Source: an uncultured Eubacteriales bacterium
GTDB lineage: Bacteria > Bacillota > Clostridia > Oscillospirales > CAG-272
NCBI GenBank assembly: GCA_934385225.1
Contig: CAKRPQ010000023.1
Coordinates: forward strand, 1-25,389
DNA length: 25,389 bases
Direction: 5' to 3'
Below the pieces are notes generated by a model. The model saw only the letters and a program-made list of their open reading frames with translations, did not search any database and had not been told where the DNA came from. Positions 1 through 6,836 of this stretch are shown here, piece by piece. Position numbers and translations under genes: made by a program. The first letter of the stretch is position 1; each line of letters opens with the position of its first letter.

Positions 1-54
1 CGGGTGTAAGCCCGTCCGAGTTCAGAAAGAGAAATAACGACTATATTATATAAA

Positions 55-79
55 AAACGCGGGGCAAAGCCCCGCGTTT
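55..79 (-). terminator. Terminator of the proBAC operon
   Basis: An 11-bp perfect GC-rich stem (55-65 with 69-79, loop AAA) begins just past the proC stop codon. Read on the minus strand it is followed by a run of T (complement of the A run at 52-57), the form of an intrinsic terminator. Bases 1-50 to its left hold only a small CGGG/CCCG hairpin (1-14) and no gene that I can support. Confidence 0.85.
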
Positions 80-80
80 A

Positions 81-893
81 TCATTTCTTTGCAAGTTCGA
101 GAGTTTTTTTGTACGCCTCGGTTACAGCACTCATCGCCGCCGCGCGGAAAGAACGGTTTTCAAGCTCGTGAACACCCGCTATGGTCGTTCCTCCGGGGCT
201 GCATACCGCGTCTTTGAGTGCTCCTGGGTGCTTTCCGCTCCTCAAAAGAAGCTCGGCAGCCCCCGCTATCGTCTGCGCCGCATAAAGCATAGCCTTGTCG
301 CGCGGAAGTCCGCATTCGACGGCACCGTCGGCAAGAGCCTCGGCAAAAAGGTACACGAACGCGGGTCCGCACCCCGAAAGTGCGCTTGCCGCGTCGATAA
401 GCCGTTCGGGAAGCTCGTCGAGTATTCCCGCGCCCGACATATCGCGGGCAAATATCTTCTTTTCCCCGTCCGTCACGCCATCGCCCGCGGTGTAGAGTAT
501 CATTCCTTTTCCGACGGACGCCGGGGTGTTCGGCATTATCCTTATTACGGGGTATTTTGCGCCCGTAAGCTCGTATATTCTGTCAACGGACGTTCCCGCA
601 GCCATTGAAACAAGCACAAAACGATCTGTTCGCGCGTTAAGAGTGTTTTTTATTTCGGAGAACATTTCTCCGAGCATCTGAGGCTTTACGGCAATGAAAA
701 TGTAATCTGCTTTTTCGGCAATTTCGGCGTTAGACGAGCATTTTGCGCCGATTTTTTCGGCAAGCTCGGATTTTTTTGCATCGTCGTGATCCGAAAGCGC
801 GATCTCACTGCCTTTTATGTTCTTTGCAAGCGCGAGCGCAAGTGCGCTTCCCATGTTTCCGCACCCTATAAACCCGTATTTTATTTCGGACAT
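81..893 (-). CDS. proC: Pyrroline-5-carboxylate reductase (ProC)
   Basis: This cytosolic enzyme reduces 1-pyrroline-5-carboxylate to L-proline with NAD(P)H, the last step of proline synthesis. The 270-residue length is normal. The N-terminus has a Rossmann nucleotide-binding loop GCGNMG (residues 10-15). The C-terminal half carries the P5CR signature, starting at SGCGPAF and running through the ADGAVECGLPR stretch, then SPGGTT. The ATG at 893 is preceded by a GGGAGGG ribosome site seven bases upstream. It is the last gene of proB-proA-proC, 21 bases after proA, and a terminator follows at once. The identification is firm; cofactor preference cannot be read here. Confidence 0.96.
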   Translation of the reverse strand: MSEIKYGFIGCGNMGSALALALAKNIKGSEIALSDHDDAKKSELAEKIGAKCSSNAEIAEKADYIFIAVKPQMLGEMFSEIKNTLNARTDRFVLVSMAAGTSVDRIYELTGAKYPVIRIMPNTPASVGKGMILYTAGDGVTDGEKKIFARDMSGAGILDELPERLIDAASALSGCGPAFVYLFAEALADGAVECGLPRDKAMLYAAQTIAGAAELLLRSGKHPGALKDAVCSPGGTTIAGVHELENRSFRAAAMSAVTEAYKKTLELAKK

Positions 894-914
894 TTTTTGT
901 CCCTCCCGTTTACG

Positions 915-2168
915 TTATCTGATCTGACCGTTTCCGTAGATTTTGTATTTGTATGTGGTAAGCTCTTCAAGCCCCATAGGACCTCTCGCGTGGAGCTTCT
1001 GCGTCGATATTCCCATTTCGCAGCCGAGACCGAATTCTCCGCCGTCGGTAAAGCGTGTCGACGCGTTCACATAGACAGCCGCACTGTCCGTCATCGCCAT
1101 GAAGATTTCTGCCTTTTCTCTGTTTTCGGTGATTATCGCGTCGCTGTGATGCGTCGAATGAAGCGCGATGTGTTCGATAGCTTTTTCAAGACTGTCAACG
1201 CATTTCACCGCGAGAATGTAGTCGAGAAATTCGGTGTCGAAATCGGTGTCCGACGCGGGCGTGCCGCCGATTATGCCGTGCGCAAATTCGTCCGTGCGTA
1301 GCTCGACAGGGATTTTGCCGTCCTCTTTTCTTTCATCGACGAGCGCTTCTTTGAGCATCGGAAGAAATTCGTGCGCGATTTTTTTGTTCACGACGACGAC
1401 TTCCTCCGCGTTGCAGACGGACGGACGGCTTGTCTTTGCGTTTATGATGATTTTGAGTGCCATATCGAGGTCTGCCTCGTCGTCAACGTAGATGTGGCAG
1501 ATTCCCGTTCCCGTTTCGATACACGGTACGGTCGCGTTTTCGACGCACGCTTTTATCAGTCCCTTTCCGCCGCGCGGAATGAGCAGATCGACGTAGTCCG
1601 TCGCCGTCATAAGTTCCGCGGCACTTGCTCTTGTAGTGTCTGTCACGAGATTTATTACATCGGGCGAAATGTCGGCAAGCGAAAGCCCCTCGCGCATAGC
1701 ACCGACGATTGCGTAGGCGGAACGGAACGCTTCTTTGCCGCTGCGAAGAACCGAAACGTTTCCGCTTTTCAGCGCGAGTGCCGCCGCGTCCGAGGTTACG
1801 TTCGGTCTGCTCTCGTATATTATCGCAACGACGCCCATGGGAACGCTCACTTTTTCGATAATGAGTCCGTTCGGACGTTCTATGTGACGCAGAATGCGTC
1901 CGACGGGATCGGGCAGACGGGTAAGCGCGCGTATTCCGTCAGCCATCGCTTTTATTCTCTCGTACGTGAGGCGCAGACGGTCTATCATTACATCGCTTAT
2001 TTTGCCGTGCGCGGCAAGGACGTCCTCTTTGTTTGCTTCGAGTATCCTGTCCGCGTTCTTTTCTATGCTGCCCGCCATCATAAGGAGGACTTCGTTTTTC
2101 TTTTCCTCGGATATCATCAGCGCGTTTCGCGCTTTTTTTGCTCTTTCAAGAATTTCAAGCGTTGCCAT
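915..2168 (-). CDS. proA: Glutamate-5-semialdehyde dehydrogenase (gamma-glutamyl phosphate reductase, ProA)
   Basis: The enzyme reduces gamma-glutamyl phosphate, made by ProB, to glutamate-5-semialdehyde with NADPH; the product cyclises to pyrroline-5-carboxylate. At 417 residues it is full length for the family. Visible landmarks are the Rossmann segment with SVPMGVVAIIYESRPNVT, the RGGKGL motif, and the catalytic cysteine C252 in SRPSVCNAEE. The C-terminus has the typical STRFTDGGEFGLGCEMGIS and RGPMGLEELTTYKY blocks. The gene starts eight bases after the proB stop. Its own ribosome site is weak (AAGGAA about 12 bases from the ATG), so translation is probably coupled to proB. Confidence 0.97.
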   Translation of the reverse strand: MATLEILERAKKARNALMISEEKKNEVLLMMAGSIEKNADRILEANKEDVLAAHGKISDVMIDRLRLTYERIKAMADGIRALTRLPDPVGRILRHIERPNGLIIEKVSVPMGVVAIIYESRPNVTSDAAALALKSGNVSVLRSGKEAFRSAYAIVGAMREGLSLADISPDVINLVTDTTRASAAELMTATDYVDLLIPRGGKGLIKACVENATVPCIETGTGICHIYVDDEADLDMALKIIINAKTSRPSVCNAEEVVVVNKKIAHEFLPMLKEALVDERKEDGKIPVELRTDEFAHGIIGGTPASDTDFDTEFLDYILAVKCVDSLEKAIEHIALHSTHHSDAIITENREKAEIFMAMTDSAAVYVNASTRFTDGGEFGLGCEMGISTQKLHARGPMGLEELTTYKYKIYGNGQIR

Positions 2169-2176
2169 TTGTTATT

Positions 2177-2953
2177 TTATTTCCTTTTCTTTTCGGCAAC
2201 AAAGTATGTTCCGACTTCCTTTCCGTCAAGAATGTCGTACATAAGTTCGGGCTTTGAGCCGTTTGCGATTACCATGTCGCACCCGTTTTCGGTGCATATC
2301 TCGGCTGCGCCGAGCTTTGTTTTCATGCCGCCCGTGCCGAGCTCGCTGCCTTTGTCGCCGCCGAGTTTTTTTATCTCGTCCGTCAAAAACGGAACGCGGT
2401 GAATGAGCTTTGCGCAGGGGTCTTTGTGCGGGTCTGCTGTGTAGAGGCCGTCGATATCCGAGAGCAGAACGAGCAGATCGGCGTCGGTGCTTGCCGCGAC
2501 TATTGCGCCGAGGGTGTCGTTGTCGCCGACGGAAATTTCTTCTGTCGCGATCGTGTCGTTTTCGTTTATTATCGGCAGGACGCGAAGCTCGATAAGCCTG
2601 TTTATCGTGTTGTGAAAGTTAAGGTGCCTTTTTTCGTCCTGAACGTCGGTGCCTGTGAGCAGTATCTGCGCTACATTATGGTTGTATTCCGCAAAGAGCT
2701 TGTCGTATATGTACATAAGCTCGCACTGTCCGACCGCCGCCGCCGCTTGTTTTGTCGGCATATCCGCGGGTCGTTCTTTAAGGGACAGTTTTCCGACGCC
2801 TATACCGATAGCGCCCGATGAGACAAGGATTATCTCATGTCCCGAATTTTTGATGTCGCTTATCACCTTGCAGAGTTTTTCAACCGCGCGTATGTTAAGG
2901 CAACCCGTTGAATGTGTCAGCGTCGATGTGCCGACTTTTATTACTATTCTCAT
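2177..2953 (-). CDS. proB: Glutamate 5-kinase (ProB), short form without PUA domain
   Basis: The enzyme phosphorylates glutamate with ATP to gamma-glutamyl phosphate, the first and normally proline-inhibited step of proline synthesis. The protein is a single amino-acid-kinase domain: IVIKVGTSTLT at the N-terminus, VSSGAIGIG near residue 45, the NENDTI segment, and the GTGGMKTKLGAAEI loop. It is 258 residues, so it lacks the roughly 100-residue C-terminal PUA domain of the long E. coli-type enzyme. The stop is clean and followed at once by proA, so this is a natural short form and not a truncation. A GGAG ribosome site and a near-consensus promoter lie upstream. Confidence 0.96.
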   Translation of the reverse strand: MRIVIKVGTSTLTHSTGCLNIRAVEKLCKVISDIKNSGHEIILVSSGAIGIGVGKLSLKERPADMPTKQAAAAVGQCELMYIYDKLFAEYNHNVAQILLTGTDVQDEKRHLNFHNTINRLIELRVLPIINENDTIATEEISVGDNDTLGAIVAASTDADLLVLLSDIDGLYTADPHKDPCAKLIHRVPFLTDEIKKLGGDKGSELGTGGMKTKLGAAEICTENGCDMVIANGSKPELMYDILDGKEVGTYFVAEKKRK

Positions 2954-2988
2954 ATGCAGCTCCGTGTTCTTTATGCAAACTTTTTAAT

Positions 2989-3017
2989 ATGATACCGCAA
3001 AAAAGCCGCTTTGTCAA
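2989..3017 (-). promoter_or_regulatory. Sigma-A promoter of proBAC
   Basis: On the minus strand TTGACA (3012-3017) is followed by a 17-base spacer and TATCAT (2989-2994), about 35 bases upstream of the proB ATG. The match is 11 of 12 to consensus. It lies in the 95-base gap between nnr and proB, which has no convincing terminator, so read-through from nnr is also possible. Confidence 0.8.
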
Positions 3018-3048
3018 TAATTTTCGGCAAAAAATGAATGAAAGAGGC

Positions 3049-4545
3049 TTAAAAATTGCATTTTTCGGGATTTATCGCATTTGCAATATCGCGGGCGAGA
3101 ACAGAGTAAGCACCCTTTTCGGCACTTGCCGCCTCGCCTGCTTTGCCGTGCAGAAATACGCCGAGAGCCGCTGCCTCAAAAGGTGTCATTCCTTCGGCGA
3201 CAAGCGCGGCAATGACGCCCGTGAGTACATCGCCCGATCCGCCCTTTGACATGGCGGAACACCCGCTTGTGTTAAGATAACAGCGTGCGCTGTCGGAAAC
3301 GGCTGTTCTTGCGTCTTTCAGAACGCAAATGCAATTTTGCTTCTCCGCAAAGTCAAAAGCCTCTCCGATCTGCTTTTTTTTCAGCTCGTCGATGCTTTTC
3401 TTTGTGAGACGCGCCATTTCGCCCATGTGCGGCGTGACGATAACGGGAATATCTCTGCATAAGGAAATATCCTCCTCGGCGATGATGTTCAGCGCGTCTG
3501 CGTCAAGCAGAAGCGGCACTTTGGACTCTGCAAGAACCGTATGAAGTATTGCCCTTGCGTCCTCGCTTTTTGAAAGTCCCGGGCCTGTGACGACGACAGT
3601 CGCGTCGGCAAGAGCCGCCTTTAACGAGCGTTCGGTTTCATCTGTTTCCCCGCTTTTGTAAGTCGTGAGAACGGCTTCGGGAATAAGAGTGGCAAGAGCT
3701 GTTCTGTTTTCCTCCGCGGCGAATATCCGCACAAGTCCCGCGCCCGTTCTGTAAGCGGCAAGAGCCGAAAAGTAAACGGCACCCGCCATGCCCGCGGCAC
3801 CTCCGATGATAAGAACCTTGCCGTATGTTCCTTTGTTCGACGCGGGATCTCGCTTCGGCGGCGCATACGGCGCTTTCAAAAACGACGAAAAGACTTCTTT
3901 TTCGCCGTCAGGCGCATCAAGGCTTATGCCGATGTCGCAGACGATAATCATACCGCAGTATTTTACGCCCGGATAGTATACCTGCCCGCGCTTGGCGGCG
4001 GCAAATGTGACCGTAAGATTTGCGCGAAAGGCGACGCCCATGACCTCGCCCGTGTCCGCGTTTATGCCCGACGGAATATCGACGGCAACTTTTTTGCAGC
4101 GAGCCTCGTTCATTTTATTTATAATACGTGCATATTTGCCTTCGATGTTCCGTGAAAGTCCGATTCCGAAAATTGCGTCTACAATAAGCGTCGCGTCCGC
4201 AAAATCGGTGTCTTTAACAATGTCGATATTTTCGCGCTTTTCCGCGGCGGCTTTGAAAAAAGCACAGCCGTCGGTCATTCCGTCCTCGTCTCCGACGAAA
4301 ACAGCCGTTATTTTTTTCGCGCGTCCGTGCGACAGAATTTCCGCGAGCGCAAAACCGTCGCCGCCGTTGTTTCCCGACCCGCAGACGATAAAAACGTGCG
4401 ACATATTGCTATACCGCCGTTCTGTCTCGCACGCGACGGCGGCCGCGGCACGCTTCATAAGCTCGATCGACGGAATACCGATCTGCTCGATAGTGTATGA
4501 ATCGCACCTTTTCATTTCACTTGCGGAGAGTATGCGCTGAAACAT
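3049..4545 (-). CDS. nnr: Bifunctional NAD(P)HX epimerase / ADP-dependent NAD(P)HX dehydratase (Nnr)
   Basis: This repair enzyme acts on hydrated NADH and NADPH. The N-terminal YjeF domain epimerises R- and S-NAD(P)HX, and the C-terminal ribokinase-like domain dehydrates S-NAD(P)HX using ADP. The N-domain has GSGNNGGDG (residues 56-64). The C-domain has TPHMGEMARL and GGSGDVLTG with the presumed catalytic D439. The chosen ATG at 4545 (498 residues) has AGGAGG nine bases upstream and starts at the usual MKRCDSYTIEQIG region of the family. A longer reading frame to 4662 would add 39 hydrophobic residues that cross the promoter and ribosome site, so I do not accept it. Confidence 0.95.
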   Translation of the reverse strand: MFQRILSASEMKRCDSYTIEQIGIPSIELMKRAAAAVACETERRYSNMSHVFIVCGSGNNGGDGFALAEILSHGRAKKITAVFVGDEDGMTDGCAFFKAAAEKRENIDIVKDTDFADATLIVDAIFGIGLSRNIEGKYARIINKMNEARCKKVAVDIPSGINADTGEVMGVAFRANLTVTFAAAKRGQVYYPGVKYCGMIIVCDIGISLDAPDGEKEVFSSFLKAPYAPPKRDPASNKGTYGKVLIIGGAAGMAGAVYFSALAAYRTGAGLVRIFAAEENRTALATLIPEAVLTTYKSGETDETERSLKAALADATVVVTGPGLSKSEDARAILHTVLAESKVPLLLDADALNIIAEEDISLCRDIPVIVTPHMGEMARLTKKSIDELKKKQIGEAFDFAEKQNCICVLKDARTAVSDSARCYLNTSGCSAMSKGGSGDVLTGVIAALVAEGMTPFEAAALGVFLHGKAGEAASAEKGAYSVLARDIANAINPEKCNF

Positions 4546-4590
4546 ATGCGATTGCCTCCTTTTTCGGGTTTTATCCTTAATTATATATAT

Positions 4591-4619
4591 ATAATACCAC
4601 AAAGTCGGGATTTTGTACA
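4591..4619 (-). promoter_or_regulatory. Probable sigma-A promoter of nnr
   Basis: On the minus strand TGTACA (4614-4619), a 17-base spacer and TATTAT (4591-4596) preceded by an extended TG. The -35 is only a 4 of 6 match. It lies about 45 bases upstream of the nnr start and back to back with the yceD promoter. Confidence 0.5.
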
Positions 4620-4669
4620 GTAATATTAAACAAAAAAGCAAATACTCGAAAGAAAATATCAAAAAGCCC

Positions 4670-4698
4670 TTGACAAAAGAACAAAATAAGGATATAAT
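4670..4698 (+). promoter_or_regulatory. Perfect consensus sigma-A promoter of yceD-rpmF
   Basis: TTGACA (4670-4675), exactly 17 bases, then TATAAT (4693-4698): a 12 of 12 match with ideal spacing. It drives the YceD/L32 pair, which fits a strongly and constitutively expressed ribosomal-protein operon. Confidence 0.9.
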
Positions 4699-4739
4699 AA
4701 TTATCGTCGCTTTTTGTGCCGATGTACGGAGGTGGATAT

Positions 4740-5297
4740 ATGGTACTTGATTTAAGACCCCTTCTCAGAGGAGAAAAGAGTCGTATTGATATCGACTATT
4801 ATCTGACCCCCGAACCTATCGAAGGCGTTACTTTTGACTCCGACGCCCATGTAAAAGGCTATGTTACCGATAATGCTGGTTATATGCACCTTGTGCTTGA
4901 AGCCGAGGTCGGATATAAGGGCGAGTGTGCAAGATGTCTCGCACCCGTCACGGGAACTTATAGAACTGTGTTCGAAAGAACCGTCTGCGAGGAAAAGTCG
5001 CTTAGCGAAGAAAAGGCAAAGGAAAGCGAAGACGATGTTTACGGCGACGAATATGCCGTCATTAAAAACGGTATGCTCGATATCGACGAAGAGCTCCGCG
5101 AGGAGCTTCTGCTCGGATTTCCGACAAGACTTCTCTGTGCAGAGGATTGTCCCGGACTTTGCCCGAAATGCGGCAAGCCGAAAAGAGAGGGAAAGTGCGA
5201 TTGCCCCGAAAGGGAGATTGATCCGAGACTTGCCGTTCTTAAAACACTTCTCCGTAAGGACGGCGGCGATGACGATGGCGGCGCCGAAAACAGGTAA
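4740..5297 (+). CDS. yceD: DUF177 / YceD family protein, ribosome-associated
   Basis: This is a member of the DUF177 (YceD) family, which is linked to 23S rRNA accumulation and is almost always encoded next to rpmF; the exact biochemical role is not settled. The 185-residue protein shows the family's cysteine pairs: CARC (C63, C66), then C133, C137, C141 and C144 in the CAEDCPGLCPKCG segment and C153/C155, followed by EIDPRLAVLKTLL. This suggests zinc binding. The ATG at 4740 is chosen because GGAGGTG lies five bases upstream; an in-frame ATG at 4716 overlaps that ribosome site. L32 follows 74 bases later. Confidence 0.92.
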   Translation: MVLDLRPLLRGEKSRIDIDYYLTPEPIEGVTFDSDAHVKGYVTDNAGYMHLVLEAEVGYKGECARCLAPVTGTYRTVFERTVCEEKSLSEEKAKESEDDVYGDEYAVIKNGMLDIDEELREELLLGFPTRLLCAEDCPGLCPKCGKPKREGKCDCPEREIDPRLAVLKTLLRKDGGDDDGGAENR

Positions 5298-5371
5298 ACG
5301 GTTGTTAAAAATAAAATTTATACAATGCGCGACCGAGAGGAAACGCGGATACATCAAGGAGGTGTAGGTAA

Positions 5372-5554
5372 ATGGCAGTACCGAAGAGAAAAGTATCGAA
5401 AGCTCGCAGAGATAAAAGACGTTCCAATGTCTGGAAGCTTGATCTTCCCGGCATGGTAAAGTGCCCTAAGTGTGGTGAGTACACTCTCGCACATCGTGTC
5501 TGCAAGGCTTGCGGAAGCTACAACGGCAAGGAAATCGTCAAGAAGGACGCATGA
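5372..5554 (+). CDS. rpmF: 50S ribosomal protein L32
   Basis: This is a large-subunit ribosomal protein of 60 residues, the normal size. It begins with the typical MAVPKRKVSKARRDKRRSNVW-type basic tail. It keeps the four-cysteine zinc ribbon C31-x2-C34 and C44-x2-C47, so it is the zinc-containing (C+) form. A very strong AAGGAGGTG ribosome site precedes the ATG. The gene is co-transcribed with yceD and followed by a terminator at 5575-5602. No paralogous C-minus copy is seen in this window. Confidence 0.98.
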   Translation: MAVPKRKVSKARRDKRRSNVWKLDLPGMVKCPKCGEYTLAHRVCKACGSYNGKEIVKKDA

Positions 5555-5574
5555 GCCTGTCTGACAAAACATGA

Positions 5575-5602
5575 GAACTGCGTAGGGCGGTTCTTTTGTT
5601 TT
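5575..5602 (+). terminator. rpmF terminator
   Basis: A 7-bp stem GAACTGC/GCGGTTC with one G-T pair (5575-5581 and 5587-5593), loop GTAGG, followed by TTTTGTTTT. It sits 20 bases after the L32 stop. Confidence 0.75.
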
Positions 5603-5607
5603 ATACG

Positions 5608-5645
5608 AAAAAATGGGGGCTGTCATATGACAGCCCCCATTTTTC
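5608..5645. terminator. Bidirectional terminator between rpmF and the M23 gene
   Basis: A perfect inverted repeat centred on CATATG (5612-5640, with ATGGGGGCTGTC on the left arm), flanked by an A run on the left and a T run on the right. It can stop transcription from rpmF (plus) and from the M23 gene (minus). Confidence 0.9.
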
Positions 5646-5668
5646 ATATTTTGTTTTTTTATGGGAAC

Positions 5669-6460
5669 TTATGATTCGAACGATGCGTCTATTGTGAGTG
5701 AAGCGAGGGAGGATTCGTCGAAATATTCGAGCGGATCGACGCCCTTGCCCGCAACTGTCATTTCAAAATGAAGATGCGGCTCTTCCGCGATCTCCGTCAT
5801 GGCGGTGCCTCCGACGGAGGCTATGAGCTGACCTTCACCGACGGCTTCGCCGACTTCGATACCTGCGGCAATTTCGGGCGCGAGGTTTTTGTAAACCGTG
5901 TAGCAGCCCTCGCCGTGCTTTATCGAAACGCATTTGCCCATGAGCGGATCGTTCCAGATCTGCGCTACTTCACCGCCTGCGGCGGCATAGACGGGCGCAC
6001 CCTCTTCGGTGACGATGTCAACACCCGAATGAACTCTGTAATCGTTCATTGTCGCCGAATAAACCTGAAGCTCGGTGTCGTGCTTTTTTGAAAGTATTCC
6101 GAGCACGGGAAGCGTAAATTTGGGCGGAGCTGCGCTCGCTTCGGTCGCTTCCGTGTCGTTTACGGACGCCTCTGCGCTCGTTTCGGGCGCTTTTTCGGTG
6201 TTTTCGGGTGCTTTTGTTTCTCTGTGGTCTGTCGTTACGGGTGCTTTGACTTCGGGAACCGACGATTGCTCGGATTCCTTCGGCATTTCAGTTTCGATCT
6301 CCGTTTCGGAGGTACTCTCTGCGTCCTTTGGCGGTTTCTTCGTTTTGTTTGCCGCCGATGTAATCGCGATTACAACTGCGATGGCGAAAAGCATCGTCAC
6401 AGTCACGACGTACAGCACGCGGTTCACATTTCCTGATTTTTTCTTTGGCGTTTGATTCAT
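5669..6460 (-). CDS. spoIIQ: M23 (LytM-type) membrane-anchored protein, SpoIIQ-like
   Basis: This 263-residue protein has one N-terminal membrane segment (about 14-36). A Glu/Thr/Pro-rich linker (about 42-112) follows, then a LytM/M23 domain (about 115-248). All zinc ligands of an active M23 endopeptidase are present: H144 and D148 in HSGVD, and H229/H231 in HLHFE. Length, topology and the DYRVHSGVDI and VDPLEYF segments resemble clostridial SpoIIQ, the forespore partner of SpoIIIAH in engulfment. B. subtilis SpoIIQ has lost the catalytic histidine, whereas clostridial versions keep it. The ATG at 6460 has CTCCT (minus-strand AGGAG) nine bases upstream; a TTG at 6469 overlaps that region and is rejected. 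A sigma-F-like promoter lies just upstream. The alternative is a vegetative cell-wall hydrolase. Confidence 0.72.
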   Translation of the reverse strand: MNQTPKKKSGNVNRVLYVVTVTMLFAIAVVIAITSAANKTKKPPKDAESTSETEIETEMPKESEQSSVPEVKAPVTTDHRETKAPENTEKAPETSAEASVNDTEATEASAAPPKFTLPVLGILSKKHDTELQVYSATMNDYRVHSGVDIVTEEGAPVYAAAGGEVAQIWNDPLMGKCVSIKHGEGCYTVYKNLAPEIAAGIEVGEAVGEGQLIASVGGTAMTEIAEEPHLHFEMTVAGKGVDPLEYFDESSLASLTIDASFES

Positions 6461-6491
6461 TGTTTGCAACTCCTTTTTTGTTTGTCGCTCT

Positions 6492-6521
6492 TATTTTTGG
6501 CAAGCCGACTGTTTTTTATGC
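6492..6521 (-). promoter_or_regulatory. Sigma-F/G-like promoter of the SpoIIQ-like gene
   Basis: On the minus strand GCATA (6517-6521) is followed by 15 bases and GCCAAAAATA (6492-6501). The established forespore sigma-F consensus is about GYATA, 15-16 bases, GGNRANANTW, so this differs only at the second base of the -10. The predicted transcript would start near 6485, a short leader before the ribosome site at 6470-6474. No sigma-A site of similar quality was seen here. Confidence 0.55.
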
Positions 6522-6719
6522 GGCAAAACATTATTTTCCCGTACCCGAACCGTTTATTCGGACGGCAAAAAGAAAAAATGAACAAATTGTAAAATAAAAA
6601 ACATCATTTTGATAATATTTCACTTGCGCAAGCGCCTATTTCAGGGGGAAACAAAAGTTCATATAATGCTGTTGTAACAAAACCGTAACATAAAAAAGGC
6701 GGAATTTTCGTGTAAACTA

Positions 6720-6748
6720 TTGACTTTTTTGTTTTGGTTTGTTATAAT
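6720..6748 (+). promoter_or_regulatory. Sigma-A promoter of the first cohesin-SLH gene
   Basis: TTGACT (6720-6725), 17 bases, TATAAT (6743-6748). A second TATAAT at 6753-6758 comes from the tandem 10-mer. The leader to the ATG at 6837 is about 80 bases. Confidence 0.75.
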
Positions 6749-6760
6749 TAGTTATAATTA
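6741..6760 (+). repeat. Tandem 10-base repeat duplicating the -10 box
   Basis: GTTATAATTA occurs twice in direct tandem (6741-6750, 6751-6760), giving two TATAAT boxes ten bases apart. Only the first has a -35 at the ideal distance. Confidence 0.8.
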
Positions 6761-6836
6761 CAAAGGGTAGGGCGTTTTGTCCGTTTTTTCCGTACGCGGA
6801 AGGATTTCGTCACCCGGAGATATTTTGGAGGTTTAA

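Larger units (their letters stand above)
6461..6836. other. 376-base divergent intergenic region
   Basis: This AT-rich gap separates the M23 gene (minus) from the first cohesin-SLH gene (plus). It holds a sigma-F-like promoter on the minus strand (6492-6521), a sigma-A promoter on the plus strand (6720-6748), a duplicated 10-mer (6741-6760), a 10-bp palindrome CTTGCGCAAG (6623-6632), and a roughly 80-base leader with ribosome site GGAGG at 6826-6830. No small gene or known riboswitch fold is apparent in it. Confidence 0.6.

Noticed and set aside
1..54. Small CGGG/CCCG hairpin as the end of a tRNA or other RNA gene
   Set aside because: The stem is only four pairs, with no CCA-type acceptor end or T-arm sequence; too little sequence is in the window to call anything.
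1371..2402. 343-codon open frame on the plus strand across proA and proB
   Set aside because: It is opposite two certain genes, crosses their junction, and gives a Cys/Arg/Phe-rich translation without a fold.
4546..4662. 39-residue hydrophobic N-terminal extension of Nnr (possible membrane anchor)
   Set aside because: It would run across the nnr promoter and ribosome site; the internal ATG at 4545 has an ideal AGGAGG and matches the family start.
6623..6632. 10-bp palindrome CTTGCGCAAG as an operator
   Set aside because: It is a single short palindrome with no second copy, far from both start sites; nothing ties it to a regulator.
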